A stretch of 64,000 nucleotides of DNA from Rhodoferax sp. (GTDB lineage Bacteria; Pseudomonadota; Gammaproteobacteria; Burkholderiales; Burkholderiaceae_C). Positions 1-11,000 of the stretch are shown here, in pieces. The first letter of the stretch is position 1. Every line of letters begins with the position of its first letter. The DNA is taken from NCBI RefSeq assembly GCF_028714215.1, contig NZ_JAQTMS010000004.1, positions 102,121-166,120 on the forward strand, written 5' to 3'. The notes under the pieces are model-generated. The model searched no databases. It was given only the letters and a program-made list of their open reading frames with translations, and was not told where the DNA came from. The translations under genes were made by a program, and so were the position numbers.

Positions 1-2
1 AC

Positions 3-704
3 ACCGTGCTCATCACCACCAACACCACGCACGCCGCCAATGAGCACCTGTACAAGAAACTGCCCTACGACCCGGTGAAGGATTTCGCCCCGGTCACCGC
101 CCTGGGCAAGGGCGGCCAGATCATGGTGGTCAATCCCAGCCTGCCGGTCAAAACGGTGGCTGAATTCATTGCCCTGGCGAAGAAGGAGCCGGGCAAATTG
201 AGCTTCGGCAGCGGCAGCTCGTCGAGCCGCATTGCCGGCGAGTTGCTGATGCAGATGGCCGACATCAAGCTGCTGCACATACCTTACAAAAGCAACCCGC
301 TGGCGGTGACCGACCTGCTGGGTGGCCAGATCAACATGATGATCACCGACAACGCCACCGGCCTGCCGCAGGTCAAGGCCGGCAAGCTGCGCCCGTTGGG
401 CTATTCGGGTGCCACGCGCACGCCGCTGGCGCCCGATGTGCCGACCATCGGCGAAACCGTGAAAGGCTACGAGATGGGCTACTGGTTTGCCGCCTATGTG
501 CCGGCCGGTACGCCGGCGCCGGTGGTGGCCGAGCTCAACAAACTGCTGCTCCAGGCCACCCGATCGGCCGGCGCCACCGCCTTCTACCAGAGCACCGGCA
601 CCGAGGTCTACACCACGACGCCGGCCGAACTGGGCAAGTTCCAGCAGGCCGAGTCGCAGAAGTGGGGCCGCATCATCAAGGCGGCGGGCATAACGCCCGA
701 GTAA
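3..704 (+). CDS. Bug-family tripartite tricarboxylate transporter receptor, 5' truncated by window edge
   Basis: The visible 233 residues match the periplasmic solute receptors of the TctC/Bug family, which bind carboxylates or other small organic acids for tripartite transporters or signalling. The stretch LYKKLPYDPVKDFAPVT, followed by a segment of the form GKLSFGSGSSSS and then LLGGQINMM, is characteristic. The reading frame is already open at the first bases, so the signal peptide and first lobe strand lie outside the window; a GTG at position 6 is internal, not a start. No membrane subunits (TctA/TctB) follow, which is normal for orphan Bug genes in Burkholderiales. The ligand cannot be predicted from this sequence. 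Confidence 0.9.
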   Translation, partial: TVLITTNTTHAANEHLYKKLPYDPVKDFAPVTALGKGGQIMVVNPSLPVKTVAEFIALAKKEPGKLSFGSGSSSSRIAGELLMQMADIKLLHIPYKSNPLAVTDLLGGQINMMITDNATGLPQVKAGKLRPLGYSGATRTPLAPDVPTIGETVKGYEMGYWFAAYVPAGTPAPVVAELNKLLLQATRSAGATAFYQSTGTEVYTTTPAELGKFQQAESQKWGRIIKAAGITPE

Positions 705-824
705 GGGCGCCGCAAGTCGCGCCGGCCAAAAGTTTGTCGCCACAAAACGCAGTGGCCCGCTAAACTGGCGCCCGGCAAGCCGGCTGCATACCGCACGCCG
801 GGCCTGACCGCTGGAGGGAATGGG

Positions 825-1544
825 ATGCTCAAGCTTTACCAATTCGACCCCGCGTTGGGCCTGCCCAACGCCAGCCCTTTTTGCATGAAGCTGGAAACCT
901 ATCTGCGCATGGCCGAGCTGCCATTCCAGATTCAGCCAGCCAGCCTGCGCGCCTTCAGGACGGCGCCCAAGGGCAAGATGCCTTACATCGAGGACCAGGG
1001 GAAAACGCTGGCCGACACGACTTTCATCATCGACTATCTGAAGGCCAGCTACGGCGACCCGCTGGACGGCTGGCTGGATACCCAGCAGCGTGCTGTTGCA
1101 CTGGCGTTTCAGCGCTTGATGGAAGAGAACCTCTATTGGGCGCTGCTCTACACGCGCTGGGTCGAGCCGGCGGCCTGGCCGCAAACCAGGAGCGCATTTT
1201 TCGGGGACCTACCGCTGCCCTTGAAATGGATCGTGCCACCCATGGCGCGGCGCGGACTGATCAAGCAAATGCTGGGCCACGGCATGGGCCGCCACAGCCG
1301 GGAGGAAATCTTCGGCATCGGCAAGCGCGACATCACGGCGCTGGCCGATTTTCTGGGCGACAAGCGCTACTTCATGGGCAGCCAGCCCTGCTCACTGGAT
1401 GCCACCGCCCATGCGTTTCTGGCCAACCTGATCTGGCCGCCGGTGGAGTCCGAACTGAAGCAGCACTCCTTGCAGTACCCGCAACTTGCGGCCTACTGTG
1501 ATCGCATGCGCAGCCGCTACTACCCCATGCCCGACCCGAACTGA
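825..1544 (+). CDS. Glutathione S-transferase family protein (metaxin/Tom37-like)
   Basis: A 239-residue cytosolic protein with an N-terminal thioredoxin fold and an all-helical C-terminal half. The N-terminal part has SPFCMKLETYL, where the cysteine sits at the usual GST catalytic-serine/cysteine region, then GKMPYIEDQG containing the cis-proline that supports the glutathione site, then LADTTFIIDYL. The spacing and the long C-terminal half resemble the Tom37/metaxin-like GST subgroup rather than classical beta-class enzymes. A GGAGGG ribosome site lies a few bases before the ATG. The substrate is unknown. A second, broken copy of the C-terminal end of a close paralogue lies near 15.0 kb on the same strand. 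Confidence 0.85.
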   Translation: MLKLYQFDPALGLPNASPFCMKLETYLRMAELPFQIQPASLRAFRTAPKGKMPYIEDQGKTLADTTFIIDYLKASYGDPLDGWLDTQQRAVALAFQRLMEENLYWALLYTRWVEPAAWPQTRSAFFGDLPLPLKWIVPPMARRGLIKQMLGHGMGRHSREEIFGIGKRDITALADFLGDKRYFMGSQPCSLDATAHAFLANLIWPPVESELKQHSLQYPQLAAYCDRMRSRYYPMPDPN

Positions 1545-1560
1545 GAAAAAAAGGAAAATC

Positions 1561-2460
1561 ATGAGGAAGACCACATTGCCCGGGCTGAGCGTTCGTACGC
1601 TATGGAACTGCTTGTTCTTGTTGCTCATCGCCGTCTCGGCTTCGCTGGCTCACGCCAGCGAAGTGACCCTGAGGTCATTCAGTTCCAGGGCCATGGGCGC
1701 CGACTACCGCTACACCATCTATCTACCCGATGGCTATGACAGTGGCCGGCTGCGTTACCCGGTTCTCTTTCTGCTGCACGGCAACGGGGGCAACGAAAAT
1801 AATTGGCTGGTCGACGGCCATGTGCAGGCCACCATGGATGCGCTGATCAGGCAGGCCAAGGTGCAGCCGGCCATCATCGTGATGCCGGGCGGCGGCGCAA
1901 CCTGGTGGGTGGACGGCAACAAGGACCAGGCCGAGACCGCGCTCATCAAGGAACTGATTCCGCATATCGACGCCACTTTCAGAACCATAGTTGCGCGCGA
2001 AGGCCGCATGATCGCGGGCCTCTCGGCCGGCGGTTTCGGCACCGTGAGCGCGGTCTTCAGATACCCCGAGCTGTTTGTCGCCGGCGCGGCCATGAGCCCC
2101 GCCATCTACAGCCCGACACCGCCCAAGCATTCGTCGGCCATGCGCGTCGCGCCTTTTCAGAAAGACGGCAAGTTCGACCAGGCCTCCTGGGACCGGCTCA
2201 ATTACACGGCCAACTGGGAGTCGTACAAGAGCCGGAAAATCATTGTGCCCCTGTACCTCAACAGCGGCGACCACGACACTTTTTCCATCGCCTACCACTC
2301 GGCCCTGCTGTTCCAGAAACTGTTTGAGTACCAGCCGAAGTATGTTCAATACCGGGTTGTCGACGGCGACCACGAATGGTCGGTCTGGCGCGAAACGATT
2401 GGCGATGCCATCAAGTACATGAGCGGATTCGCCAGTCAGCCGCAGGAGGTCAAGCCCTGA
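1561..2460 (+). CDS. Exported alpha/beta-hydrolase of the esterase D / putative esterase family
   Basis: A 299-residue serine hydrolase of the family that includes esterase D, feruloyl esterases and mycolyltransferases (PF00756-like). The chosen ATG follows an AAAGGAA ribosome site and gives a clear signal peptide ending near ASLAHA, so the enzyme is probably periplasmic or secreted; the open frame extends further upstream but overlaps the GST gene. The nucleophile elbow GLSAGG places the catalytic serine near residue 155. The likely acid is Asp237 in SGDHD and the likely base is His271 in GDHEWSVW. FLLHGNGGNENNW forms the oxyanion-hole region. The gene starts 16 bases after the GST gene and is probably co-transcribed with it. 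The substrate is unknown. Confidence 0.85.
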   Translation: MRKTTLPGLSVRTLWNCLFLLLIAVSASLAHASEVTLRSFSSRAMGADYRYTIYLPDGYDSGRLRYPVLFLLHGNGGNENNWLVDGHVQATMDALIRQAKVQPAIIVMPGGGATWWVDGNKDQAETALIKELIPHIDATFRTIVAREGRMIAGLSAGGFGTVSAVFRYPELFVAGAAMSPAIYSPTPPKHSSAMRVAPFQKDGKFDQASWDRLNYTANWESYKSRKIIVPLYLNSGDHDTFSIAYHSALLFQKLFEYQPKYVQYRVVDGDHEWSVWRETIGDAIKYMSGFASQPQEVKP

Positions 2461-2527
2461 CGCACAAACAGCTTGACTTGTCTCCGCTCCGCTCGGCTTG
2501 CCACGGGAGGTCGATTCGAGCGACCGG

Positions 2528-2908
2528 TCAGCCCGCTGGTAGGTTGATAACCGCCTCGATTCTGTGACCGTCAGGATCCACCAGGAACGCAGCGTAGTAG
2601 TTCTGCCCGTAGTCCGGCCGCAAGCCTGGCGCGCCATTGTCTTTTCCAGCAATCCGTAGCGCTGAGTCATGGAAGGCATGCACCGCAAACCTCGACGGCG
2701 CCGCGAAAGCCAAGTGAAAGCCGGGGCCAGGTGGTGAGGCATCGGGACGTAGCTTCAAGCAGAGCAAATCCTTGCCATCGACCAATCCATAGCCAATTGC
2801 AGTTGGGTCTTCAAACACGCGGCGAAAACCGAGCGCGCCGAGAGCAGCGTCATAGAACGCACCCGACAGCGCCAAGTCACGAACGCCAATGGAAATGTGG
2901 TGGAGCAT
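2528..2908 (-). CDS. VOC (glyoxalase/bleomycin-resistance fold) protein
   Basis: A 126-residue protein made of one vicinal-oxygen-chelate unit. It opens with the typical HHISIGVRDL strand carrying a metal-ligand histidine and closes with FLVDPDGHRIEAV, where the glutamate is the usual last metal ligand. The length fits a single-domain VOC protein that dimerises to build two active sites. This family covers glyoxalases, extradiol dioxygenases and antibiotic-binding proteins, so no specific reaction can be assigned. It is convergent with the esterase gene and is the last intact gene before the decayed insertion-sequence material to its right. Confidence 0.88.
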   Translation of the reverse strand: MLHHISIGVRDLALSGAFYDAALGALGFRRVFEDPTAIGYGLVDGKDLLCLKLRPDASPPGPGFHLAFAAPSRFAVHAFHDSALRIAGKDNGAPGLRPDYGQNYYAAFLVDPDGHRIEAVINLPAG

Positions 2909-2993
2909 GGAAGCAGGTTAACCGTTGATTACTGAATAGCGAGATTGTGGCTCGCGTAAAAGCAGCGCCAAACCCGGTCGCTTGACCGCCTTG

Positions 2994-3205
2994 CTATCTG
3001 ACATTCTTCCCCCCTCTTTTTTCGAACGCTTGCCACCGTACCGCATCGCTTGATCGAATGGCAGGTTTGCCGCACCGGGCTGAGAGCGCGTTGCTGGCAG
3101 ACACCGGCCTCGAGTTCGCCCCCAACAGCATGACACCGCCATCGCTGCTCATGCTGCCGCCGTCAAAGCGACCCTCCACAACGCGCCTTCGGGCGGGACC
3201 GCCGA
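2994..3205 (-). mobile_element. Probable decayed IS1380-family transposase, N-terminal relic
   Basis: A minus-strand frame contains RRRVVEGRFDGG followed by SMSSDGGVMLLG, which matches the very conserved start of IS1380-family transposases (FDGG-x-x-SSDGG-x-LLL). The similarity then fades over about 30 residues (a decayed version of the usual ADRRLGL-EAL stretch) and the frame stops near 2994. There is no catalytic DDE region here, so this is a fragment and not a functional element. The roughly 320-base interval between the VOC gene and the TpsB gene holds only this. A matching C-terminal relic in the same orientation lies near 14.6-14.97 kb. The family call rests on motif recognition only. 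Confidence 0.5.
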
Positions 3206-3228
3206 CTCAGCCGTATGAAATATTCAGA

Positions 3229-5001
3229 CTAAAACGCCGCCGCGATTTGCACCCAGAACTGCCAGCGGTCAGTGCGGCCCTCGGTGTTCTGATCCGTTGT
3301 GGCCGACCAGCCCGGGTTGTCACCCAGCGTTCTGGCCAGGGTGGTGCGCAGCGACAAGCCAGCGCGAGTGCTCATGTTCACGCCAAAGCCAGCCCCCGAT
3401 AGCCCGTAGCTGTTCGCGTTGCCCGCGTTGGTCACTGAGCCAACCCAGGGGTTGCGATGCAGCGTCACCTGCCCGGTATCGGCAAATCCGACGAGTTGCA
3501 GGCTGCCCGCCGAACCAGACCAGCCTGGCAGGTCGTAGCGCAACTCCAGGCTCGACACCCAGCCAGTATCACCACTGCCTTCACCACCCGGATAGGCACG
3601 CACCCCGCTGGGGCCGCCAAGGATGAACTTCTCGGAAGAGTCCAGGTTTCTCCCTGCGAATTGGGCACTCACCGTGGCATGCAAACTCAGCCGCTCGGTG
3701 ATGCGCTGCAGCCGGGCCAGGTTCAGACTGGCCTTGGTATAGCGGCCATCCGTGTGAGCACTTTGCCGGTCTGCGCCCAGGTCTTCGGCAACCCCCGACA
3801 GATCGAGCTTGCCCAGCACCAGTGTCATGCCAAGACTGCTCACGCCCGCACCCCCCAGCGCATCCTGGAGATTGGCGTTCACGCCCAGGTTCAAAGCATC
3901 CACGCGCTTGTCATGAACCGGCACACCCAGCGTCTCATCTTGCAGCCGCTTGTGCTCATAGGCCAAACTCGCCCACAGACTGCGCTCGCGCGTGCGCACC
4001 AGCGCCTGGCTGGCGCTCAAGCGGGCGCTGGTGATCGTGCCCCGCGCGTCAAGCGAGACCAACTCCTGACCAATGCGGTAGTTCATCAAGTTGACAAGCG
4101 CCCCCAATTGCCTACCGTCACTGCCCACAGGTAACTGATAGGCCAGGCTGACCTGATTGAGACCGCTGGCATGCGCAAGACTCAGGCTGGCCTGGTCACC
4201 GATGTGAAGCGGATCGTTCAGATAGAACTGGGCGTTGCCACGCCACTTGCCCGAATAGCGGTTGCCCTGGTTATCGACCGACACGCTCGCACCCAACAGC
4301 GGCCCCTCCTCGGCCCGAACCAGCACTCGACTCGTACCCGCTGCCGTGCCCGGCTCCAGCGCCGCTCTGGCCACGATGCCGGGCAAGTCGTTGACCAGCA
4401 ACAGGCCGCGCTCCAGGGCTCCCGTGTGCAGTGGCAAACCCTCGCCAGCGCGCAGCACCGCAGTGGCCACCATGTCGCGAATGATCTCTGGTTTGATTCG
4501 CGCGCCTTCTGCGTGCACGACGATGCCGCCGCCATCGGCCTTGCCATCCATGCGCCCGGGCTGAATCGCAATTTCCAGCACGCCGCCATCAAGCGACTGC
4601 GCTGGCAAGTAGGCATAGGCCAGCGCATAACCCCGCGCCCTGAGATAGCCGGTGATGCGCTGGGCAATCAACTGCAAGCCGTCGTAGTCAAACTCCTGAC
4701 CAATGGCATCAGCCACCTGTGCCTGGAGTTCGGCCTGCGTTGCCAGCGCCGGATCGGTGCGGATGTGAATGGCACGGATCAGGACTTTGACTGCACCGGG
4801 GGCGGGCCGCTGGAGTTGTTCGGGTGTCGCTTCCTTCTGCGGCAGGCGCTCAACGGGGCGGGGCTGCGCACGCTGCTGTTGGTTGAGGATTTGTCCCGCA
4901 TCGGGCTGGGCCAAGGCCGGGTTGAGCAGGCCAGCAGACAGGAGTGCCAGGGCCATGCAACGCAAAGCAGGCCGGGCACGTTTGCCACGCTTGCCACGCA
5001 T
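3229..5001 (-). CDS. TpsB outer membrane transporter (ShlB/FhaC/HecB family) of a two-partner secretion system
   Basis: A 590-residue outer membrane beta-barrel that exports the neighbouring TpsA protein. The start at 5001 gives a basic N-region and signal peptide ending at NPALAQ; longer open frames run into the tpsA gene. After a Q/P-rich linker helix comes a POTRA-type region (VKVLIRAIHI to about LEIAIQPG) and then the barrel. The L6-loop signature appears as GPSGVRAYPGGEGSGD, a common variant of VRGY. The protein ends in phenylalanine (WVQIAAAF), the expected C-terminal signal for barrel assembly. It begins 29 bases after the tpsA stop codon, so the two genes form an operon. Confidence 0.93.
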   Translation of the reverse strand: MRGKRGKRARPALRCMALALLSAGLLNPALAQPDAGQILNQQQRAQPRPVERLPQKEATPEQLQRPAPGAVKVLIRAIHIRTDPALATQAELQAQVADAIGQEFDYDGLQLIAQRITGYLRARGYALAYAYLPAQSLDGGVLEIAIQPGRMDGKADGGGIVVHAEGARIKPEIIRDMVATAVLRAGEGLPLHTGALERGLLLVNDLPGIVARAALEPGTAAGTSRVLVRAEEGPLLGASVSVDNQGNRYSGKWRGNAQFYLNDPLHIGDQASLSLAHASGLNQVSLAYQLPVGSDGRQLGALVNLMNYRIGQELVSLDARGTITSARLSASQALVRTRERSLWASLAYEHKRLQDETLGVPVHDKRVDALNLGVNANLQDALGGAGVSSLGMTLVLGKLDLSGVAEDLGADRQSAHTDGRYTKASLNLARLQRITERLSLHATVSAQFAGRNLDSSEKFILGGPSGVRAYPGGEGSGDTGWVSSLELRYDLPGWSGSAGSLQLVGFADTGQVTLHRNPWVGSVTNAGNANSYGLSGAGFGVNMSTRAGLSLRTTLARTLGDNPGWSATTDQNTEGRTDRWQFWVQIAAAF

Positions 5002-5030
5002 GTTCTCTGCGGGGTTTTGTTCAAGAAAAA

Positions 5031-8000
5031 TCACAAGTTGCCTTTCGTACCGGATGGCAAATGCCCATCGGTTGAAGTGTTGTTGGAGATCAAATCCTTG
5101 GTCTTGAGCGCATCGCCACCAGACGCCTCCTCCGGGCTGCAAGCACCGGCTGCTGTGTTGTCACCTGCACTTGCGCCGATGCAAGCCACAGTTGCATCGA
5201 TGGGCTTGCCCGTCTGCAGGCCTGTACCCCGTTGCTGCTGGTTCAGACTGGAAACCGTGGCATCCAATGCCTCGGGACGGGTGATCTTCAGCGAGCCGTT
5301 GGCATAGCCGATCGCGTAGTTTGGCGACAAAAGCCCCGAGGGCTGGATGACATAGTCACCCACCATCGTCGCGCCCTGGCTGCTGCCGCCATAAATCAGC
5401 GTTCCAGCCAAGTCCACAGAGGTTTCGCCACTGACCAGTCCGTTGTAGCTGACACCATTGCCGCCAGAGTAGGCACTGCCGGTGTAGGCCTTGTTGTCAT
5501 CGCGGGCCGTCACGATCAGGTGTTGGGGCGTGATGTCGGCAACGATTCCCGCTGACTGCACCAACTGGTAATTGCCGGCATCGTTGCCTGTCAGCGTCAA
5601 GCCACTCACCAGCACACGTTTGCCAGTGCCCGCCTGCTTGTCGGCAAACGCCGCACTCGCGGTGCCAGCGAGCGTGAGCACATCGCTGCCCAGTGCGGCA
5701 ACGGTTGCTGTGCCCATCAGCGTGGCGGTGATGCTGGCATCGTAGGTTTTGTTGGCTGCGGCCAGGCCAGAGACAGTGATGTTGGCCCGTGCGATATCAG
5801 CCGTCAGACCACTTTGCTGGATCAGGTTGTAGTTGCCTGCATCCGTGCCGTTTAAGGTGTTTCCGGTCACGGCGATGGCTTTGCTTGTACCCACGTTCTT
5901 GTCTGTAAAAGCGCCCACCGCCGTTCCGCCAACACTGACGCTGTCTGTGCCCAAAGTGGCAACGGTTGCTGTGCCCGTCAGGGTGGCAGCGGTGCTGGCA
6001 TCGTAGGTTTTGTTGCTGGCGGCCAAACCGGTCACCGCCAGATTGGCTCTTGCGATGTCGGCAGCAATGCCGATTTGCTGCCCCACGTTGTAGTTGCCTG
6101 CATCGGCCCCACTTAAGCTCAGGCCGGTCACGGTGATGGCTTTGCCTGTGCCTGCGTTCTTGTCCGTAAACGTACCTACGGCTGTGCCGCTGACAGATAC
6201 GCTGTCCGAGCCCAAGGCAGTGACCGCAGCTGTGCCGGTCAGGGTTGCGCTGGTTGTGGCATCGTAGGTTTTGCTGGCAGCAGCAAGACCAGTCACTGCC
6301 AGATTGGCTCGTGTGATGTCAGCCGTCAAACCCGTTTGCTGAACGATGTTGTAGTTGCCTGCGTCAAGGCCAGAGAGCGTGTTGCCGGTGACGGTGACAG
6401 CTTTGGCCGTGCCGGCGTTCTTGTTGGCAAACGTCCCGGTAGCCGTGCCGCCAACGCTCAGGTTGTCACCGCTCAGGGCAGTGACGCTGGCTGCGCCTCC
6501 CAAAGTGGCAACCGTGCCCGCGTCATAGGTCTTGTTGCTGGCAGTCAGGCCGCTGACCGAGATGTCTTTCTTGGTGATGTCAGCCGTCAGACCCGTTTGC
6601 TGCACCAGGTTGTAGTTGCCTGCATCCGTGCCGCCAAGGGTGTTGCCGGTGACGGTGACAGCTTTGGCCGTGCCGGCGTTCTTGTTGGCAAACGCCCCGG
6701 TAGCCGTGCCGCCAACGCTCAGGTTGTCACCGCTCAGGGCAGTGACGCTGGCTGTGCCTCCCAAAGTGGCAACCGTGCCCGCATCATAGGTCTTGTTGCT
6801 GGCAGTCAGGCCGCTGACCGAGATGTCTTTCTTGGTGATGTCAGCCGTCAGACCCGTTTGCTGCACCAGGTTGTAGTTGCCTGCATCCGTGCCGCCAAGG
6901 GTGTTGCCGGTGACGGTGACAGCTTTGGCCGTGCCGGCGTTCTTGTTGGCAAACGCCCCGGTAGCCGTGCCGCCAACGCTCAGGTTGTCACCGCTCAGGG
7001 CAGTGACGCTGGCTGCGCCTCCCAAAGTAGCAACCGTGCCCGCGTCATAGGTCTTGTTGCTGGCAGTCAGGCCGCTGACCGAGATGTCTTTCTTGGTGAT
7101 GTCAGCCGTCAGACCCGTTTGCTGCACGATGTTGTAGTTGCCTGCATCAGTACCGCCAAGGGTGTTGCCGGTGACGGTGACAGCTTTGGCCGCACCGACG
7201 TTCTTGTTGGCAAAAGCGCCAGTAGCCGTGCCGCCAACGCTCAGGTTGTCACCGCTCAGGGCGGTCACGCTGGCTGCGCCTCCCAAAGTAGCAACAGTGC
7301 CCGCGTCATAGGTCTTGTTGCTGGCAGTCAGGCCGGTGACCGAGATGTCTTTCTTGGTGATGTCAGCCGTCAAACTGGTCTGCTGCACGATGTTGTAGTT
7401 GCCTGCATCCGTGCCCGAGAGCGTGTTGCCGGTGACGGTCACTGCCTTGCCCGTGCCGACACCCTTGGTGGCAAATGCGCCCACTGCTGTGCCGCTGACG
7501 CTGACGTTGTCTGAGCCCAACGCGGTGACGGCAGCTGTGCCGGTCAAGGTGGCGGTGGTTGTGGCATCGTAGGTTTTATTTGCCGCAGTAAGTCCAGTCA
7601 CTGCCAGATTGGCTCGTGCGATGTCGGCTGTTAAACCGGTCTGCTGCACGATGTTGTAGTTGCCTGCATCCGTACCGCCAAGCGTGTTGCCGGTCACGGT
7701 GACAGCTTTGGCCGTGCCGACGTTCTTGTCTGCAAAAGCGCCAGCAGCCGTGCCGCCAACGCTCAGGTTGTCACCGCTCAGGGCAGTGACGCTGGCCGTG
7801 CCTCCCAAAGTGGCAACCGTGCGTGCGTCGTAGGTCTTGTTGCTGGCAGTCAGGCCGCTGACCGAGATGTCTTTCTTGGTGATGTCAGCCGTCAGACCCG
7901 TTTGCTGCACGATGTTGTAGTTGTCTGCATCCGCACCGGCAAGCGTGTTGCCGGTCACGGTCACCGCCTTGGCTGTGCCGACACCCTTGGTGGCGAAAGT

Positions 8001-11000
8001 GCCCACTGCTGTGCCACCCAAGGTGACGCTGTCGCCAGCCAAGGCAGTGACGCTGGCTGCGCCAGTCAGCGTGGCTGCGGTGCTGGCATCGTAGGTCTTG
8101 TTGGCTGCGCCAAGGCCACTCACGGCCAGGTTGGCGCGTGTGATGCTCAAACCGCCATTCACCATGGCGATGTCGTAGCCCCGCTGATTGGAATACAAGC
8201 CACCAAGGGTGATGACATAGCTGCCCACGTTTTTCGCCCCTTGCGACGTGCCGCCGTAACTGGCCGCGCCCAGCAGGTTGGCGTTGGGCGGGGTGGAATA
8301 CGCGACGCCGTTGCCGCCGCTGTAGGCCGCCCCGTCGTAGGTTTTGGCTGCGGCGTTGGCGGTGACGGTGAGCGGCGTGAGGAAGCTCTTCAGCAGCGGG
8401 GTGGTATGGCCTTCGTAGATGCGCCAGACGGGAGTAACGGTGAAGTCGAAACCGGTGAAGCTCGCCTGGGCCAGTTTGCTGGTGGTGTCGGTGTTGCTGG
8501 TACCGATGCGCGTGCCGGAAGCGCTGGTTGCTTGGCCGGTAGAGGCCCAGTCCCAGTAGCTGTTGGTGATCGTACCGGCCATCTGGTTGCCGATCAAGCC
8601 GCCGCCGGAGATTCTCGCGGTGACGGTGCCGCTCGCGTAACTGGTGTCGATGTTGGCGTAGTTCTGTCCCACCAGGCCGCCGACATAGGTGCCGCCGTTG
8701 ACGCTGCCGGTGGCGTAACTGTTGCTGATGCTGCCGCCTAACGTTTTACCGACCAGTCCGCCGATGGAGGTGGAAGAGACACCGCCGCCGCAGCAGGCGT
8801 AGTCCGTGCCGGTCACGCTGACGTTGGCGTAGCTGTTGCCGATGGAACCGCCGCCGCCCATCTGCCCCAATAGGCCGCCGGCCCCATGAACCGAAGCGGT
8901 CACGCTGCCGCCGTTGGCGTAGACGTTGCTGATCGCGCCGTCGCTGCGTCCCGCCAACGTACCGATGACATTTGCGCCGCTGATGCTGCTGTTGAGCAGG
9001 CCGACGTTGCGCAACGTGGAGCCGACGCCGGCATAGCCGAACAGCCCCCGGTAATCGTTGGTACCGTTGTTCCAGCCCGGACTGTTGATGGTCAGCCCGG
9101 TGACGGTGTGGCCGAGGCCGTCGAAGCTGCCGGTGAATTTGGCGGCGGAGGTGCCCACCGCAGTGAAGCCGACATTCGCGTTCCAGGTGCTGGTACCCGA
9201 GGCGTCGATGTTCGCGCCCAGCACGTATTTGCCGGCCAGGTTGTTGTTCATCGCCTGCAACTGGTTGAGGTTGATAATGGCGCCGTAGGCCGTGGGCGTG
9301 GGCGAGGTATCGCTGCCCAGATACACCGGGCCGGCGGTGTTGAAGGCGGCATGGGAGAGCAGGTACGGCGTGGTCTGGTTGCCGCCGTTGCCCCACACCG
9401 TGGCGGAAAAGCCGGCGGGCAGCGCGGCGGCGAGTTGCGCCGTGGTCTTGCCCGTGACGCTGGCCGCGGTGTCGGCGCTGTTGCCGATGCCGGCACCCGT
9501 GCCCGAGGTGGTGGTGTTCCAGTAGGCCCCGGTGACGCTGTACACCGGGCTCATCGAGTCGGGCGTGATGCGGCCGATCAAGCCGCCGACGCTGGTGGTG
9601 CCGCTCACCGTGCCGGTGGCGTAGCTGTTGCTGAGATTGAAGTGGTGACCTCCCCCGTCGCTGCCAAGGATGCCCACCAGTCCGCCCACCTTGGCGACGC
9701 CGCTGACGGCGCCGGTGGCGTAACTGTCGGCAATCCGGGCTGGAAACCCGGCCGATCCATCGATAAAGCCCACCAGACCGCCGACGCCCTCCACACCGCT
9801 GCCGCTGACCGCGCCGGTGGCGTAGCTGGCTGTGATCTCGCCGCCAGAGTTCCCCACCAGTCCGCCGATGTAGTTGCCCGTGCCAGTGACGGTGGCGCTG
9901 CTGAAGCTGGCATCGATTTTCGCGGTTCCAGAATTTCCGACCAGCCCCCCCACATAATGCCTGCCGCTGACGCTGCCCGTGGCGTAGCTATACGTGATCG
10001 TGCCGCCCGAGGGGTATCCTGCCAGTGCGCCGACATAATCCTGGCCGGTAACGGTAATGTTGACAGCGGTCAGGCCGACGTTGCGTAGCGTGGCGTTGTT
10101 GGCAAAGCCGAACAGGCCGACATAGGCGATGGCCGGGAGGTTGATGTAAAGGCCGCTGATGGTGTGGCCGAGGCCGTCGAAGCTGCCGGCGAATCTGCCC
10201 GGGCCTGACGTACCCACCGGCGTGAAGCCGCCCGCCGCCGCCCATGCACCCAGGCCGGTTGGCGTGGCGTCGATGTTGGCGCCCAGCACATAGTTGCCGT
10301 TCTTGTTGCCGTTCATGCCCTGCAAGTCGGTGGCGGTGACGCTGCCCGCCGCGCCCAGGCTGGTGAGGATGGTCCAGGTCGTTGCGACGGCGTCATTGCC
10401 CAGTTTGGTGCTGAAGCTGCCGGTGGCGGCGAGGTTCACCGGGGCGTTGACCTTGTAGGTGGCGGTATTGCCGGCGGCCACCGCGCCCTGGCCGTATTCC
10501 AGCGCCAGACCGGCGGTGCCGCTGCCCATCATGGCGGTGTTGATGTTGATGTTGTTCTGCGCGTTCAGCGTCAGGGTATTGGCCGACCAGGTGACGACGT
10601 CGTTGACGTTCACGTCGCCCGCCGTGCCCGCCGCGCCGGTGGTGCTTTGAATCGTAACGGGGCCGCCGCCGAGGTTGGCGGAGAGGGTGGCTCCCGTCAT
10701 GTCGCCGCCGCTTGCTGCGATGGTGAAGTCCACCGGGTCGATCAGCCAGGTGCCGGATTTGCCACTGGCCGCGAGGGTGGTGACCTTGGCGCCGTCGGCC
10801 ACCTTGACGTGAGCCGCAGAGGTTTCGATGAAGCCGCCCTTGCCCGCCGTGGGGGCGGAGGCATCCAGCACCCCGCCCACATGGACCGTGCCGCTTTGCA
10901 TGTCAGCCAGCAACATGATCTTGCCGTCTTTGCTTGCCAGCGTGCGGGCTTGTATGACCCCGCTGTTGTTGACCGCCGATTGGGTCAATGCATCGGCCGA

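Noticed and set aside
5530..8138. The regular 261-bp repeats considered as a CRISPR or satellite array
   Set aside because: The units are long, lack unique spacers and are in frame within one protein, so they are protein-domain repeats.
6336..10088. Long open frames on the plus strand inside the tpsA gene (about 6336-7514, 7902-8741, 8886-10088)
   Set aside because: They are antisense to repetitive, Gly/Thr/Ala-rich coding sequence, whose low complexity keeps the opposite strand open. The translations repeat with the 261-bp period and match no family, while the minus strand encodes a full TpsA protein.
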